A DNA stretch of 39,823 nucleotides. It comes from Paludisphaera rhizosphaerae. GTDB taxonomy: Bacteria; Planctomycetota; Planctomycetia; Isosphaerales; Isosphaeraceae. The stretch lies in NCBI RefSeq assembly GCF_011065895.1, contig NZ_JAALCR010000044.1:1-39823 (forward strand). The letters run 5' to 3'. Under the pieces are notes generated by a model that was not told the origin of the DNA, made no database searches, and worked only from the letters and a program-made list of their open reading frames with translations. Numbering within the stretch: position 1 is the stretch's first letter; every line of letters begins with the position of its first letter. This document shows positions 14,513-23,414 of the stretch, piece by piece. The translations under genes were made by a program, and so were the position numbers.

Positions 14513-15580
14513 TCAGTAGGAGTCGGCCGAGGTGATCTCGCCGCCGGCTCGGGTGGTCAAGGCCTGGAAGACCCCGATCTTCTGGCCGGGCGAGATGGTG
14601 TAATTGCTGCTGGCGTACACTACGCCGGCAGGTGCGTCGCCAGGGGGGACCGGCATCCAGGTATCGATGCTGTCGCGGAGGAATCTCACCGAGCCGTCGA
14701 CCATCGAGACGTTCACGCCTCCCGGATGGAGGCTGGAGAGGTGAAGGGGAAGGTCCTCGATGTACGACGTGCTGTTGTAGATGGTCTTGGAGACGGACTT
14801 CTGGGCGTTGATCGGCCAGAGGCTCTGGAACGTGTTGTCCGTGTAATACCCCGAAGACCACCAGTGGAATGTGTCGCGGACGAGCGTGGTGCCGATGGTC
14901 TGGGGCAGCAGTGAATGGGCATGTTCGCCGAAGGAAATGGTGTTGCTCGTACCGTCGGTGATCCCCGCGATCGTGACGTTGGAATGACCGTACATCACCC
15001 CCGACATGCCGGCGAGGCGAGCGGCGTAGTTGGTGTTCGTCGTCCGAATCGACAACGACCAGAGGCCCGCGTTGCAGGCGTAGCTGCTGAACTGCATCCG
15101 CCAGCTGCCGGCCGGCGGAGCCACCCCGAAATTGGCCGTCGTGATCGCGACGGGTTGCGAGACCAACGGATCACTCGGGCACCAGAGGCTGGAGATGCCC
15201 TGGCCAATGACGGTCAGGTTCTCGAAGTCCGACTGACATAGGTTCATGTTGGCAGCGTCATAGACGCCCTTCTGCTCGATGAACGGGGCCAGCCGGAACC
15301 AGATGCTCAGGCTGTCCTTGGTGGTCATGTCGCGATAACGGATCTGTGTCAGGTTGCTGGGAGGGAAGCAGCCGTTGGAACTCTCATAGTTGGCGGCGCC
15401 CAACGCCAACTGCTTGAGGTTGTTGACGCACTGGGCGCGACGCGCTGCCTCGCGGGCGGCCTGGACCGCCGGCAAGAGAAGGGCAATGAGGACGGCGATG
15501 ATCGCGATCACCACCAGCAACTCGATCAGCGTGAAGCCGCGATCGCGCCGGAGGCTTGGAGATTCGGACACAGAGGTCAT
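14513..15580 (-). CDS. DUF1559 protein with prepilin-type N-terminal cleavage/methylation motif
   Basis: The 355-residue protein starts at ATG 15580 with GGGAG six bases upstream. Residues 12-50 are a class III signal: charged lead, '[18 protein letters not shown]' and the continuing hydrophobic helix, then '[23 protein letters not shown]', the entry to the DUF1559 (SBP_bac_10) domain. Late motifs '[16 protein letters not shown]' and '[17 protein letters not shown]' are typical of the family's C-terminal H-x-G/DGSVRF region. The family is greatly expanded in planctomycetes; a prepilin peptidase should cut before Phe, leaving a pseudopilin anchored in the membrane. The precise role is unknown. 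A small lipoprotein gene precedes it by 104 bases, a frequent pairing. Confidence 0.92.
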   Translation of the reverse strand: MTSVSESPSLRRDRGFTLIELLVVIAIIAVLIALLLPAVQAAREAARRAQCVNNLKQLALGAANYESSNGCFPPSNLTQIRYRDMTTKDSLSIWFRLAPFIEQKGVYDAANMNLCQSDFENLTVIGQGISSLWCPSDPLVSQPVAITTANFGVAPPAGSWRMQFSSYACNAGLWSLSIRTTNTNYAARLAGMSGVMYGHSNVTIAGITDGTSNTISFGEHAHSLLPQTIGTTLVRDTFHWWSSGYYTDNTFQSLWPINAQKSVSKTIYNSTSYIEDLPLHLSSLHPGGVNVSMVDGSVRFLRDSIDTWMPVPPGDAPAGVVYASSNYTISPGQKIGVFQALTTRAGGEITSADSY

Positions 15581-15684
15581 GGAGAACTCCCAAGAAAGGA
15601 TAACGATGGAGCGGGAGTTGGCGGAGAGAAGTCGGCTTGGGCGTGGCGGACGGTCCCGACAGATCAAGCGGCGGGTGGGATTCG

Positions 15685-15900
15685 TCAACGCCCGATGCCG
15701 GCTGCCTCACGCGCGGAGACGGTTTTCCCTTTGACCTTCACCGGAGGCTGTTCCTCGCCCCCCTTGATTAAAGGAGAGGAAGCGTCCGTCGCCGCAGCCT
15801 TCATGTCGGGGCCGGCCACCTCCGAGCTAGTGCAGCCGACGAACGACGTCGCCGCAGCCGTGGCGAGGATCAGGTTTAGGAAACAACGGCGGTGCGCCAT
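15685..15900 (-). CDS. Small lipoprotein, companion of the DUF1559 gene
   Basis: The 71-residue protein starts at ATG 15900. A short basic start is followed by a hydrophobic stretch ending 'ATSFVGC', a good lipobox with Cys23, leaving a mature 49-residue peptide rich in Ser, Lys and Gly ('[20 protein letters not shown]'). No known domain is recognisable. Planctomycete DUF1559 genes often have such small lipoproteins beside them, so it may be a partner in the envelope, but this is inferred from context. A longer in-frame start at 16023 gives non-conserved leader and is unlikely. Confidence 0.75.
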   Translation of the reverse strand: MAHRRCFLNLILATAAATSFVGCTSSEVAGPDMKAAATDASSPLIKGGEEQPPVKVKGKTVSAREAAGIGR

Positions 15901-16237
15901 GTCTGCAAAGCTCCCGCGGCAGGACACTTCGTGCGCTCGTGGTGCACGGATTAATACATTTGAGCACCCGGGTCGCGAATGAAACACGACCCCAGGACCG
16001 AATGGGTCGGACCTAGCACTCAAGAGGCGAACGACTCTCAGTCCAGGGAGAGGAGGTCAGGACCGAGGAATCGCCAAGGGAATCGAATACTCGAAATCGA
16101 GAGACGATCATAACCCGGCCCTTCGGTCACCTGTCAAGGGTGTACGACGAGGGCAGGAATAATTGAAGAACGTTCATTTTCAGCGAGAAGGCGTTCGGTA
16201 TCGATGGCCGTCTCTTCAGGGCGTCAGAACCCGCCGG
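15901..16237. other. Gene-free gap between lipoprotein and RND permease genes
   Basis: No gene is supported here. It holds the end of the efflux operon and the control region of the lipoprotein/DUF1559 pair, including the promoter-like element at 16107-16137. A GGGTCG/CGACCC stem (15970-15992, 11-base loop) lies in what would be the roughly 200-base leader. Confidence 0.5.
16107..16137 (-). promoter_or_regulatory. Sigma-70-like promoter for lipoprotein/DUF1559 genes
   Basis: On the minus strand TTGACA (16137-16132, perfect) is followed after 19 bases by TATGAT (16112-16107, five of six). The 19-base spacing is slightly long. Transcription would start near 16100, giving a leader of about 200 bases before the lipoprotein ATG. 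Confidence 0.5.
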
Positions 16238-19200
16238 TTACCGGTGGGCCTCGGAAGACTCTGATGCGGAACGATGCGGAATCAGCTCGAATTCCGTATC
16301 GATCTGCCCAGGGTCGACCGCCCTGGCGGAGTGGGAGGCGTGCCCGTGCGCGACCACCGCCTCGGGGGGACGTCGTCCGCTGAGGCGCTGGATCACATAG
16401 AAGAACACCGGCGTCAGGAAGATCCCGAAAATGGTGACGCCGAGCATGCCGCTGAACACCGCCACGCCCAGGGTGCGGCGCATCTCGGCGCCGGCGCCCG
16501 TCGAGAGGATCAGCGGAACGACGCCGAGGATGAAGGCCATCGACGTCATGATGATCGGGCGGAGTCGCAGTTCGCAGGCTTCGAGCGTGGCGTCGAACGC
16601 GGTGGCCCCGTCTTCGCTTCGGAGCTTGGCGAACTCGACGATGAGGATGGCGTTCTTGCACGCCAGGCCCACCAGAACGATGAACCCGACCTGCGTGAAG
16701 ATATTCACGTCCATCTTCCAGAGGTTGACGCCGATGCAGGAGCAAAGAAGGCACATCGGCACGACCAGGATGACGGCCAGCGGCAAGGCCCAACTCTCAT
16801 ATTGAGCGGCCAGCACAAGGAAGACGAGGATCACCGCGAGCGTGAAGGCGAACATCGCCGTGCTGCCGGTCTGACGCTGAAGCAACGCCAATTCCGTCCA
16901 ATCGGCGCGCATCGCCTGGGGGATCTCGTCGCCGACCACGCGCTGCATCTCGTCGAGAGCCTGACCCGAACTGACGCCGGGGGCCGGACGGAGGTTGATC
17001 GCGGCCGAGGGATAGAGATTGTAGCGAAGGATCATGACGGGGCCGCTGACGTCGCGCAGTCGAGCGATCGAACCGAGGGGCACCATCATCCCGGCGTCGT
17101 TGCGAATTCTCAGCCCCGCCAGATCGCGGCGCTGGCGGCGGAAGTCCGCAAGACCCTGGACGTTGACCTGCCAGGTCCGGCCGAAGAGGTTGAAGTCGTT
17201 GACGTAGAGGGAGCCCAGATAGACCTGGAGCGTGTTGAACAACTCGGCGATTGAGACGCCCAGGAGCTTCGCCTTCTCACGGTCGACGTCCAGATAGAGC
17301 CAGGGAGTGTCGGCTCGGAAACTCGTGAAGAGGCCCTCCAGCATGGGCGAGGCCGTGCCCGCGGCGACGACGCGGCTCGCCACGGTCTCCAACTCCTTCG
17401 AGCCCAGATCGCCACGATCCTCCAGAACGATCTTAAAGCCGCCCGCGGTCCCCAGACCGTCGACCGGCGGCGCGTCGAAGACGTTCACCGCCCCTTCGTG
17501 GACCTGCTCCTGCAGGGCGTTTTGGAGCTGGGCTGCGACGATGGGACCGGAGAGGCCCTCCTTCGCACGGTGGTGGAAGTCGTCGAGCATGACGTACATC
17601 GCGCCGAAGTTCGGAGCGTTAGCGTTCATGAGAATCGACTGGCCGGCGATCGCCAAAGTGTGGGAGACTCCCGGCAGTTTCAGAGCCAGGGCCTCGGCCT
17701 GTTTCATGACGGCTCGCGTCCGCTCCAACGAAGAGGAGTCGGGCAACTGCATGTTGACCAGCAGATAGCCCTTGTCCTGAGAGGGGATGAACCCGGCTGG
17801 GGTTCGAGTGAAGGCGAAGTACGTCAATCCGAGCAGACCGCCGTACAGCAACAGCACCAGGGCGCTGACGCGGAGTAGGCCTCCCACCATTTTCGTATAA
17901 AATCCGGCCGAGGCGTCGAATCCACGGTTGAACGCGGCGAACGTCCAGCCCAGCAGACGGTTGAGTGGGAAGCCCGCCAGCCAGCCGCCGACGCCGCCGG
18001 CCAGCGCCCCGAGAATCATGGCGAACTGATCGTGGGTCAGCCTCGACGGCGTGTAGGCTTGGGGGATGTAGGACGCGAGGAGCGGAGCGAGGAACGTCGC
18101 TCCCGCCCAGCCTCCGGCGAGCACGAAAGCCAGGCCCGGCAGCGCCTCGAACGTCCCTTTCTTGCGGGGCTTCAGCAGCATTGCGGCCAGGGCCGGGCTC
18201 AGGGTCAACGAATTGAACGCCGAGATCAGGGTGGACGTCGCGATCGTAAGGGCGAACTGCCTGAAGAACTGGCCGATGATCCCCGAGATGAACGCGCAGG
18301 GGACGAACACGGCCGTCAACACCAGGCCCACCGCGACGACCGGCGAGGAGACTTGCTCCATGGCCTTAATCGTCGCCTCGCGAGGCGGGAGGCCGTGCTC
18401 GATGTGGTGTTCGACGGCCTCCACGACGACGATGGCGTCGTCGACCACGATGCCGATTGCCAGCACCAGCCCGAACAGCGTCAGGTTGTTCAGGCTGAAA
18501 CCCATCGCCGCCATCACGGCGAACGTCCCCACGACGGCGACAGGCACCGCGATGAGAGGGATCAGCGCAGACCGCCAGTTCTGAAGGAAGAGCAGCACGA
18601 CGACGGCCACCAGGATCACCGCGTCGCGAAGGGTCTTGAAGACCTCGTTGACCGATTCCGTGATGAACGGCGTCGTGTCGTAGGCGATGGAATAGTCCAC
18701 GCCTTCGGGGAACCGGTCTTTGAGTTCCTCCATCTTGGCGCGGACCAGATTGGCGACCTCCAGCGCGTTCGATCCGGGGCGCTGGTAGACCGAGAGCGCG
18801 ACGGTGGGCTGACCGTCGAGCGTACAGGCCTGGTCGTAGCCCTGGGCGCCCAACTCGACCTTCGCGACGTCCCGCAGGCGAACGATGGCGCCGTTGGGGT
18901 CCGACTTCAGGATCATATCGGCGAACTGGTCTGTGTCGCTGAGGCGGCCGAGGGTCGTGATGGTGAACTGGAACGCCTGCCCGGTGTCGACGGGAGGTTG
19001 GCCCAACTGGCCGGCGGCGACCTGGACGTTTTGCTGCTCGATCGCGCGGACGACGTCGGACGCTCCAAGGTTGCGGAAGGCCATTTTCTGAGGATCGAGC
19101 CAGACCCGCATGGAGTAGTTGCGCTGGCCGATGTAGGTGATGTCGCCGATGCCGTCGAGCCGGGCCAACTCGTCGCGAAGCTGGATGGTGGCGTAGTTGC

Positions 19201-19666
19201 TCAGATAGAGGTTGTCGCGGGTGTTGTTGGGCGAGTAGACGTTGATGATCATCAAGATGCTCGGCGACTTCTTCGTCACCGAGACGCCGCGGCGCTTGAC
19301 CAGGTCGGGGAGGATCGGCTCGGCGAGAGCCTCGCGGTTCTGGACGAGGACCTGGGCCATGTTCAGGTCGACGCCCGGTTTGAACGTGACGGTGAGCGTG
19401 TAATTGCCGTCGTTGGTGCACTGCGACGACATGTACATCATGTTCTCGACGCCGTTGACCTGCTGCTCGATGGGCGCGGCGACGGTGTCGGCGACGACCT
19501 GGGCGTTCGCCCCCGGATAGAACGCGGCGACCTCGACGGTCGGCGGCGTGATGTCGGGGTACTGCGCCACCGGGAGCGTCCAGAGGGTGATCCCGCCGGC
19601 GAGCGTGATCACGATCGAGAGCACCGAGGCGAAGATCGGTCGGTCGATGAAGAATCGCGAGAACAC
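16238..19666 (-). CDS. RND efflux permease, HAE1 (AcrB-like) family, second of tandem pair
   Basis: The 1142-residue protein starts at GTG 19666, seven bases after the upstream permease stop, with GAGG in the stop region as ribosome site. It shows the AcrB layout: first helix 'FIDRPIFASVLSIVITLAGG', porter domain, proton-relay Asp409-Asp410 in 'AIGIVVDDAIVVVE', and Lys in 'GLACKNAILIVEFAK'. Such trimers export drugs, dyes or lipophiles by proton motive force from the inner membrane and periplasm. Between KP500 and FN579-580 about 79 residues replace the roughly 18 of AcrB, including two hydrophobic segments (about 510-533 and 548-572). The operon supplies one adaptor; no outer-membrane channel gene is present. 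Confidence 0.93.
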   Translation of the reverse strand: MFSRFFIDRPIFASVLSIVITLAGGITLWTLPVAQYPDITPPTVEVAAFYPGANAQVVADTVAAPIEQQVNGVENMMYMSSQCTNDGNYTLTVTFKPGVDLNMAQVLVQNREALAEPILPDLVKRRGVSVTKKSPSILMIINVYSPNNTRDNLYLSNYATIQLRDELARLDGIGDITYIGQRNYSMRVWLDPQKMAFRNLGASDVVRAIEQQNVQVAAGQLGQPPVDTGQAFQFTITTLGRLSDTDQFADMILKSDPNGAIVRLRDVAKVELGAQGYDQACTLDGQPTVALSVYQRPGSNALEVANLVRAKMEELKDRFPEGVDYSIAYDTTPFITESVNEVFKTLRDAVILVAVVVLLFLQNWRSALIPLIAVPVAVVGTFAVMAAMGFSLNNLTLFGLVLAIGIVVDDAIVVVEAVEHHIEHGLPPREATIKAMEQVSSPVVAVGLVLTAVFVPCAFISGIIGQFFRQFALTIATSTLISAFNSLTLSPALAAMLLKPRKKGTFEALPGLAFVLAGGWAGATFLAPLLASYIPQAYTPSRLTHDQFAMILGALAGGVGGWLAGFPLNRLLGWTFAAFNRGFDASAGFYTKMVGGLLRVSALVLLLYGGLLGLTYFAFTRTPAGFIPSQDKGYLLVNMQLPDSSSLERTRAVMKQAEALALKLPGVSHTLAIAGQSILMNANAPNFGAMYVMLDDFHHRAKEGLSGPIVAAQLQNALQEQVHEGAVNVFDAPPVDGLGTAGGFKIVLEDRGDLGSKELETVASRVVAAGTASPMLEGLFTSFRADTPWLYLDVDREKAKLLGVSIAELFNTLQVYLGSLYVNDFNLFGRTWQVNVQGLADFRRQRRDLAGLRIRNDAGMMVPLGSIARLRDVSGPVMILRYNLYPSAAINLRPAPGVSSGQALDEMQRVVGDEIPQAMRADWTELALLQRQTGSTAMFAFTLAVILVFLVLAAQYESWALPLAVILVVPMCLLCSCIGVNLWKMDVNIFTQVGFIVLVGLACKNAILIVEFAKLRSEDGATAFDATLEACELRLRPIIMTSMAFILGVVPLILSTGAGAEMRRTLGVAVFSGMLGVTIFGIFLTPVFFYVIQRLSGRRPPEAVVAHGHASHSARAVDPGQIDTEFELIPHRSASESSEAHR

Positions 19667-19673
19667 GGCGGCC

Positions 19674-22600
19674 TCAGTCCTCGTCCAGGGGTTGCGGCTT
19701 GGAAGGCTTCCGGCGGGGGCGGGCGGCGGCCGCTCCGCGTCTGGCCAGCGACCAGGCAGGTCGCCAGAGGATGCGGAGGGTCAATACGTCGAGCAACGCC
19801 CCGCCGACGAATCGGACCCAGGGCGACGCGAACAGGCGCGACTCGGCGGCGCGGTCGATGGAGTAGAAGAAAACGGGGGTCAGGACGATGCCGAAGAGCG
19901 TGACTCCGAGCATGCCGCTGAACACGGCGACGCCCAGCGACTTCCGCATCTCGGCCCCGGCGCCGTGCGCGTAGAGCAGGGGGACCACGCCCAGGATGAA
20001 GGCCAGCGAGGTCATGATGATTGGACGTAGTCGAAGTCGGCAGGCTTCAAGAGTCGCCTCGCGGATTGAATGTCCTTGCGTGTGGATCAACTTGGCGAAC
20101 TGGACGATCAGGATCGCGTTCTTGCTCGCCAGGCCGACGAGCACCACCAGTCCGACCTGGGTGAAAATGTTGATGTCCGTCCCCGCGTTGTGAACCCCCA
20201 GCGAGGCGCTGTTGCGGACGCCCACCACGGCGCTGAGCATGCAGAGCGGCACCGAGAGAATCACCGCCAGGGGCATCGACCAACTCTCGAACTGGGCGGC
20301 CAGAACGAGGAAGACCATCACGATCGAGAAACAGAAGACGTACAGCGCCGTGTTGCCGGCGAGCTGCTCCAGATAGGCCAACTCGGTCCACTCAAAACTC
20401 ATCGCCTGCGGCAGTTCACGGGCGGCCAACTTCTCCATCGCGGCGATGGCTGTCCCCGAGCTGACGCCGGGGACGGCTGAGCCGTTGATCGAAGCGGCCG
20501 GGTACATGTTGTAGCGGGTGAGGATGAGCGGCCCGTTGATCTCCTTGACCTGGGCCACCGCGCCGATCGGCACCATGGTCCCGCGGTCGTTGCGGACATG
20601 GAGCCGACTGATGTCGTCCTTCTGGTCACGATACTTGGGCATGGCCTGGACCACGACCTGCCAGGTCCGGCCGAAGAGATTGAAGTCGTTGACGTAGAGC
20701 GAGCCCAGGTACGCCTGCAGCGTCTGGAAGACGTCGCGCAGGGTCAGTCCCTTGACCAGACAGGCGTCCCGGTCGACGTCGAGGAAGATCTGCGGGACGT
20801 TGGCGCGAAAGACGGCCGTCAGTCCATCGACGACCGGCGACCGCTTCGCCGGCCCTCCCTCAAGCAGTTGCCTGAGCGTTGCCGAAAGGTTGTTCGGCTT
20901 CTTGTCGGCCTCGGGCGCACCGGCGGGCGTCGGGGCCTGAGCGGGAATGCGTTCACCGTTGACGTCGATTCCGCCGTTCGTCGGACTGACGTTCGCGGCG
21001 GACACGAGTTTCTCGATCTCGCGCTGGAGTCGCTCGGGGCCGAGATCGCCGCGGTCCTCAATCATAAGCATCCAGCCGCCTGCACGGCCGGCGCCTCGAA
21101 TCGGCGGAGGCCCAAAGATCGAGACCTGGGCTTCCGGGACGGCGGCCGAGAGCTTCCCTCGCAGCCTGTTCATGATGGCCTCGTAATAGAGGTCATCGGA
21201 CTTGCGTTTGCCGAACTCGTCGAGCGTGATGAACATCGTTCCGAAGTTCGATCCGAAAGCGCTCAGCAGCAGCGACTGCCCGGTGATCGCCACGGTCGAC
21301 GCCACGCCCGGCTCCTTGCCAGCGATCTTGGCGATCTTACGAAGCGCCGTGCGCGTTCGCTCCAGGGAGGCCGAGTCCGGCAGCTGGACGTTCGCCAGCA
21401 TGTAGCCCATATCCTGCGATGGGACGAAGCCGCGGGGCGTCTTGATGAACGTGTCGTACGTCAAGAACATCAGGCCGGCGTAAACGACGAAGACGAGCAG
21501 GAAGACTCGCAAGAGGCCGCCGACCAGGCGGGAATACAGGCCGGCAGTGGCGACGAAGCCCCGATTGAAGATCGCGAAGAAACCGCCCAGGAATCGATTG
21601 ATCACACCAGAGAGGAGCCAGAGGACCACGGCGCCGATCAGCCCCCCCAGAATCAGGGCCGTTTGCTCGGGAGTGGCTCCGAGCCGGCTCATCAGCTCGT
21701 GGGCTCCGTCGAACACCGAGGCTCGCGACTGAACCTGCGCTTCAACCCGTTCCAGATAGGGCGTCAGTCGCGGCCCCAGGATCGTATATCCCAGCCAGGC
21801 CCCGAGGCACGCCAGGACCAATCGCGGCAGCGCCTGATACTCGCCCTTCTCGCGAGGCTTCAGGAGCATCGCGGCCAGGGCTGGGCTGAGCGTCAGCGAG
21901 TTGATCGTGGAGAGGATCGTCGAGGAGGCGATCGTGAGGGCGAACTGTCGGAAGAACTGCCCGGTTACTCCCGCAATGAACGCACAGGGGACGAACACGG
22001 CCGTCAGCACCAGGCCGACGGCGATCACCGGCGTCGAGACCTCGGACATCGCCTGGATCGTCGCCGCTCGGGGCGTCATGCCGTGCTCGATGTGATGCTC
22101 GACCGACTCGACGACGACGATGGCGTCGTCGACCACGATGCCGATCGCCAGCACTAGCCCGAACAGCGTCAAGTTGTTCAGGCTGAAACCGAGGGCCAGC
22201 ATGACGGCGAAGGTCCCGACGATGCCGACTGGAACGGCGACGAGCGGAATCAACGCCGACCGCCAGTTCTGAAGGAACAGGAGCACGACCAGAGCAACCA
22301 GCACGACCGAGTCCAGGAGGGTCTTGAAGACCTCCTGGATCGACTCCCGGATGAACGGGGTCGTGTCGTATCGGATCATGTAGTCCACGCCCTCGGGGAA
22401 ATCCTTCTTGAGCTCCTCGATCTTGGCTCGGACGACGTCCGCGGTCTCCAGCGCGTTGGAGTCCGGGAGCATGAAAATGGCCATGTTGGCCACAGGCATG
22501 CCGTTGATCTCGCTGTCGATGTCGAGGCTGCGGGCCCCCATCTCAATCTCACCGAGATCCCGGATGCGTACGAGCCGGCCGTCGCCTGTTCGACGGACGA

Positions 22601-23354
22601 TGACCGCGCCGAACTGATCGACCTCGTTCATTCGGCCGAGTGTGTCGATCGTGAACTGCGTGCTCTGGCCGGAGTCCGACGGCAGGCGTCCGACCGAGCC
22701 CGCGGCGACCTGCATGTTCTGCTCACGGAGGGCCGCCACGACGTCGCCGGCGTTGAGGCCGCGAATGGCGAGTTTGTCCGGGTCGAGCCAGATCCGCATG
22801 CTGTAGTTGCGCGTACCCAGGACGTTGACGTCGCTGATCCCCGGAACCCGCGCCAACTCCTCGCGGACGTGCATCAGGGCGTAATTGCTCAGATAGAGCT
22901 GGTCGTACCGGCCGTTGGGAGAGTAAATGCCAATCGACAGGAGGATGTCCGGGGAGCGTTTGCGAACCGTCACGCCGGTCGCCTTGATCACGTCGGGGAG
23001 CATCGGCGTCGCCAGCGCGACCCGGTTTTGGACGAGGACCTGGGCCAGGTTAAGGTCGATCCCCTGCTTGAACGTGACGGTGAGGGTGTAGTTGCCGTCG
23101 TTCGTCGACTGCGACGACATGTACATCATCTCGTCGACGCCGTTGACCTTCTGTTCGATGGGCGCGGCGACGGTGTCGGCGACGACCTGGGCGTTGGCCC
23201 CCGGATACTGGCAGGTGACCATCACCGTCGGCGGCGCGATCTGGGGGAACATCGCCACCGGCAGGCTGTACAGGGCCAGCCCGCCGGCGAGCGTGATCAC
23301 GATCGAGATGACCGACGCGAAGATGGGTCGATCGATGAAGAAGCGCGTGAACAC
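19674..23354 (-). CDS. RND efflux permease, HAE1 (AcrB-like) family, first of tandem pair
   Basis: The 1226-residue protein starts at GTG 23354. It is a paralogue of the following permease: 'FIDRPIFASVISIVITLAGG', the 'GIVVDDAIVVVESVEHHIEHG' proton-relay Asp pair and 'GLASKNAILIVQFAK'. It is longer than AcrB (1049) for three reasons: about 95 residues between helix 6 and the FNRGF segment with two hydrophobic stretches, an Ala/Pro-rich loop in the second porter half (bases about 20840-20995), and a hydrophobic C-terminal tail ending in Arg/Pro. Two tandem permeases may form separate trimers or a mixed one, as known for MdtBC. Specificity cannot be predicted. Confidence 0.93.
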   Translation of the reverse strand: MFTRFFIDRPIFASVISIVITLAGGLALYSLPVAMFPQIAPPTVMVTCQYPGANAQVVADTVAAPIEQKVNGVDEMMYMSSQSTNDGNYTLTVTFKQGIDLNLAQVLVQNRVALATPMLPDVIKATGVTVRKRSPDILLSIGIYSPNGRYDQLYLSNYALMHVREELARVPGISDVNVLGTRNYSMRIWLDPDKLAIRGLNAGDVVAALREQNMQVAAGSVGRLPSDSGQSTQFTIDTLGRMNEVDQFGAVIVRRTGDGRLVRIRDLGEIEMGARSLDIDSEINGMPVANMAIFMLPDSNALETADVVRAKIEELKKDFPEGVDYMIRYDTTPFIRESIQEVFKTLLDSVVLVALVVLLFLQNWRSALIPLVAVPVGIVGTFAVMLALGFSLNNLTLFGLVLAIGIVVDDAIVVVESVEHHIEHGMTPRAATIQAMSEVSTPVIAVGLVLTAVFVPCAFIAGVTGQFFRQFALTIASSTILSTINSLTLSPALAAMLLKPREKGEYQALPRLVLACLGAWLGYTILGPRLTPYLERVEAQVQSRASVFDGAHELMSRLGATPEQTALILGGLIGAVVLWLLSGVINRFLGGFFAIFNRGFVATAGLYSRLVGGLLRVFLLVFVVYAGLMFLTYDTFIKTPRGFVPSQDMGYMLANVQLPDSASLERTRTALRKIAKIAGKEPGVASTVAITGQSLLLSAFGSNFGTMFITLDEFGKRKSDDLYYEAIMNRLRGKLSAAVPEAQVSIFGPPPIRGAGRAGGWMLMIEDRGDLGPERLQREIEKLVSAANVSPTNGGIDVNGERIPAQAPTPAGAPEADKKPNNLSATLRQLLEGGPAKRSPVVDGLTAVFRANVPQIFLDVDRDACLVKGLTLRDVFQTLQAYLGSLYVNDFNLFGRTWQVVVQAMPKYRDQKDDISRLHVRNDRGTMVPIGAVAQVKEINGPLILTRYNMYPAASINGSAVPGVSSGTAIAAMEKLAARELPQAMSFEWTELAYLEQLAGNTALYVFCFSIVMVFLVLAAQFESWSMPLAVILSVPLCMLSAVVGVRNSASLGVHNAGTDINIFTQVGLVVLVGLASKNAILIVQFAKLIHTQGHSIREATLEACRLRLRPIIMTSLAFILGVVPLLYAHGAGAEMRKSLGVAVFSGMLGVTLFGIVLTPVFFYSIDRAAESRLFASPWVRFVGGALLDVLTLRILWRPAWSLARRGAAAARPRRKPSKPQPLDED

Positions 23355-23414
23355 GGCGGGGCGCCTCGGGGCTCGACGATGCGGTGTCCGGGGAGTGAAG
23401 CGGGCCTGCAGCGG

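Noticed and set aside
16230-16249. A hairpin (CCCGCCGG/CCGGTGGG) enclosing the stop codon of the last permease
   Set aside because: It lies on the coding end, has only a three-base loop holding the stop codon and no T-run; likely incidental to GC-rich sequence.
18032-19903. A 623-codon open frame on the plus strand
   Set aside because: It is antisense to the RND permease genes and its translation is Arg/Asp/Gly-rich without any motif.
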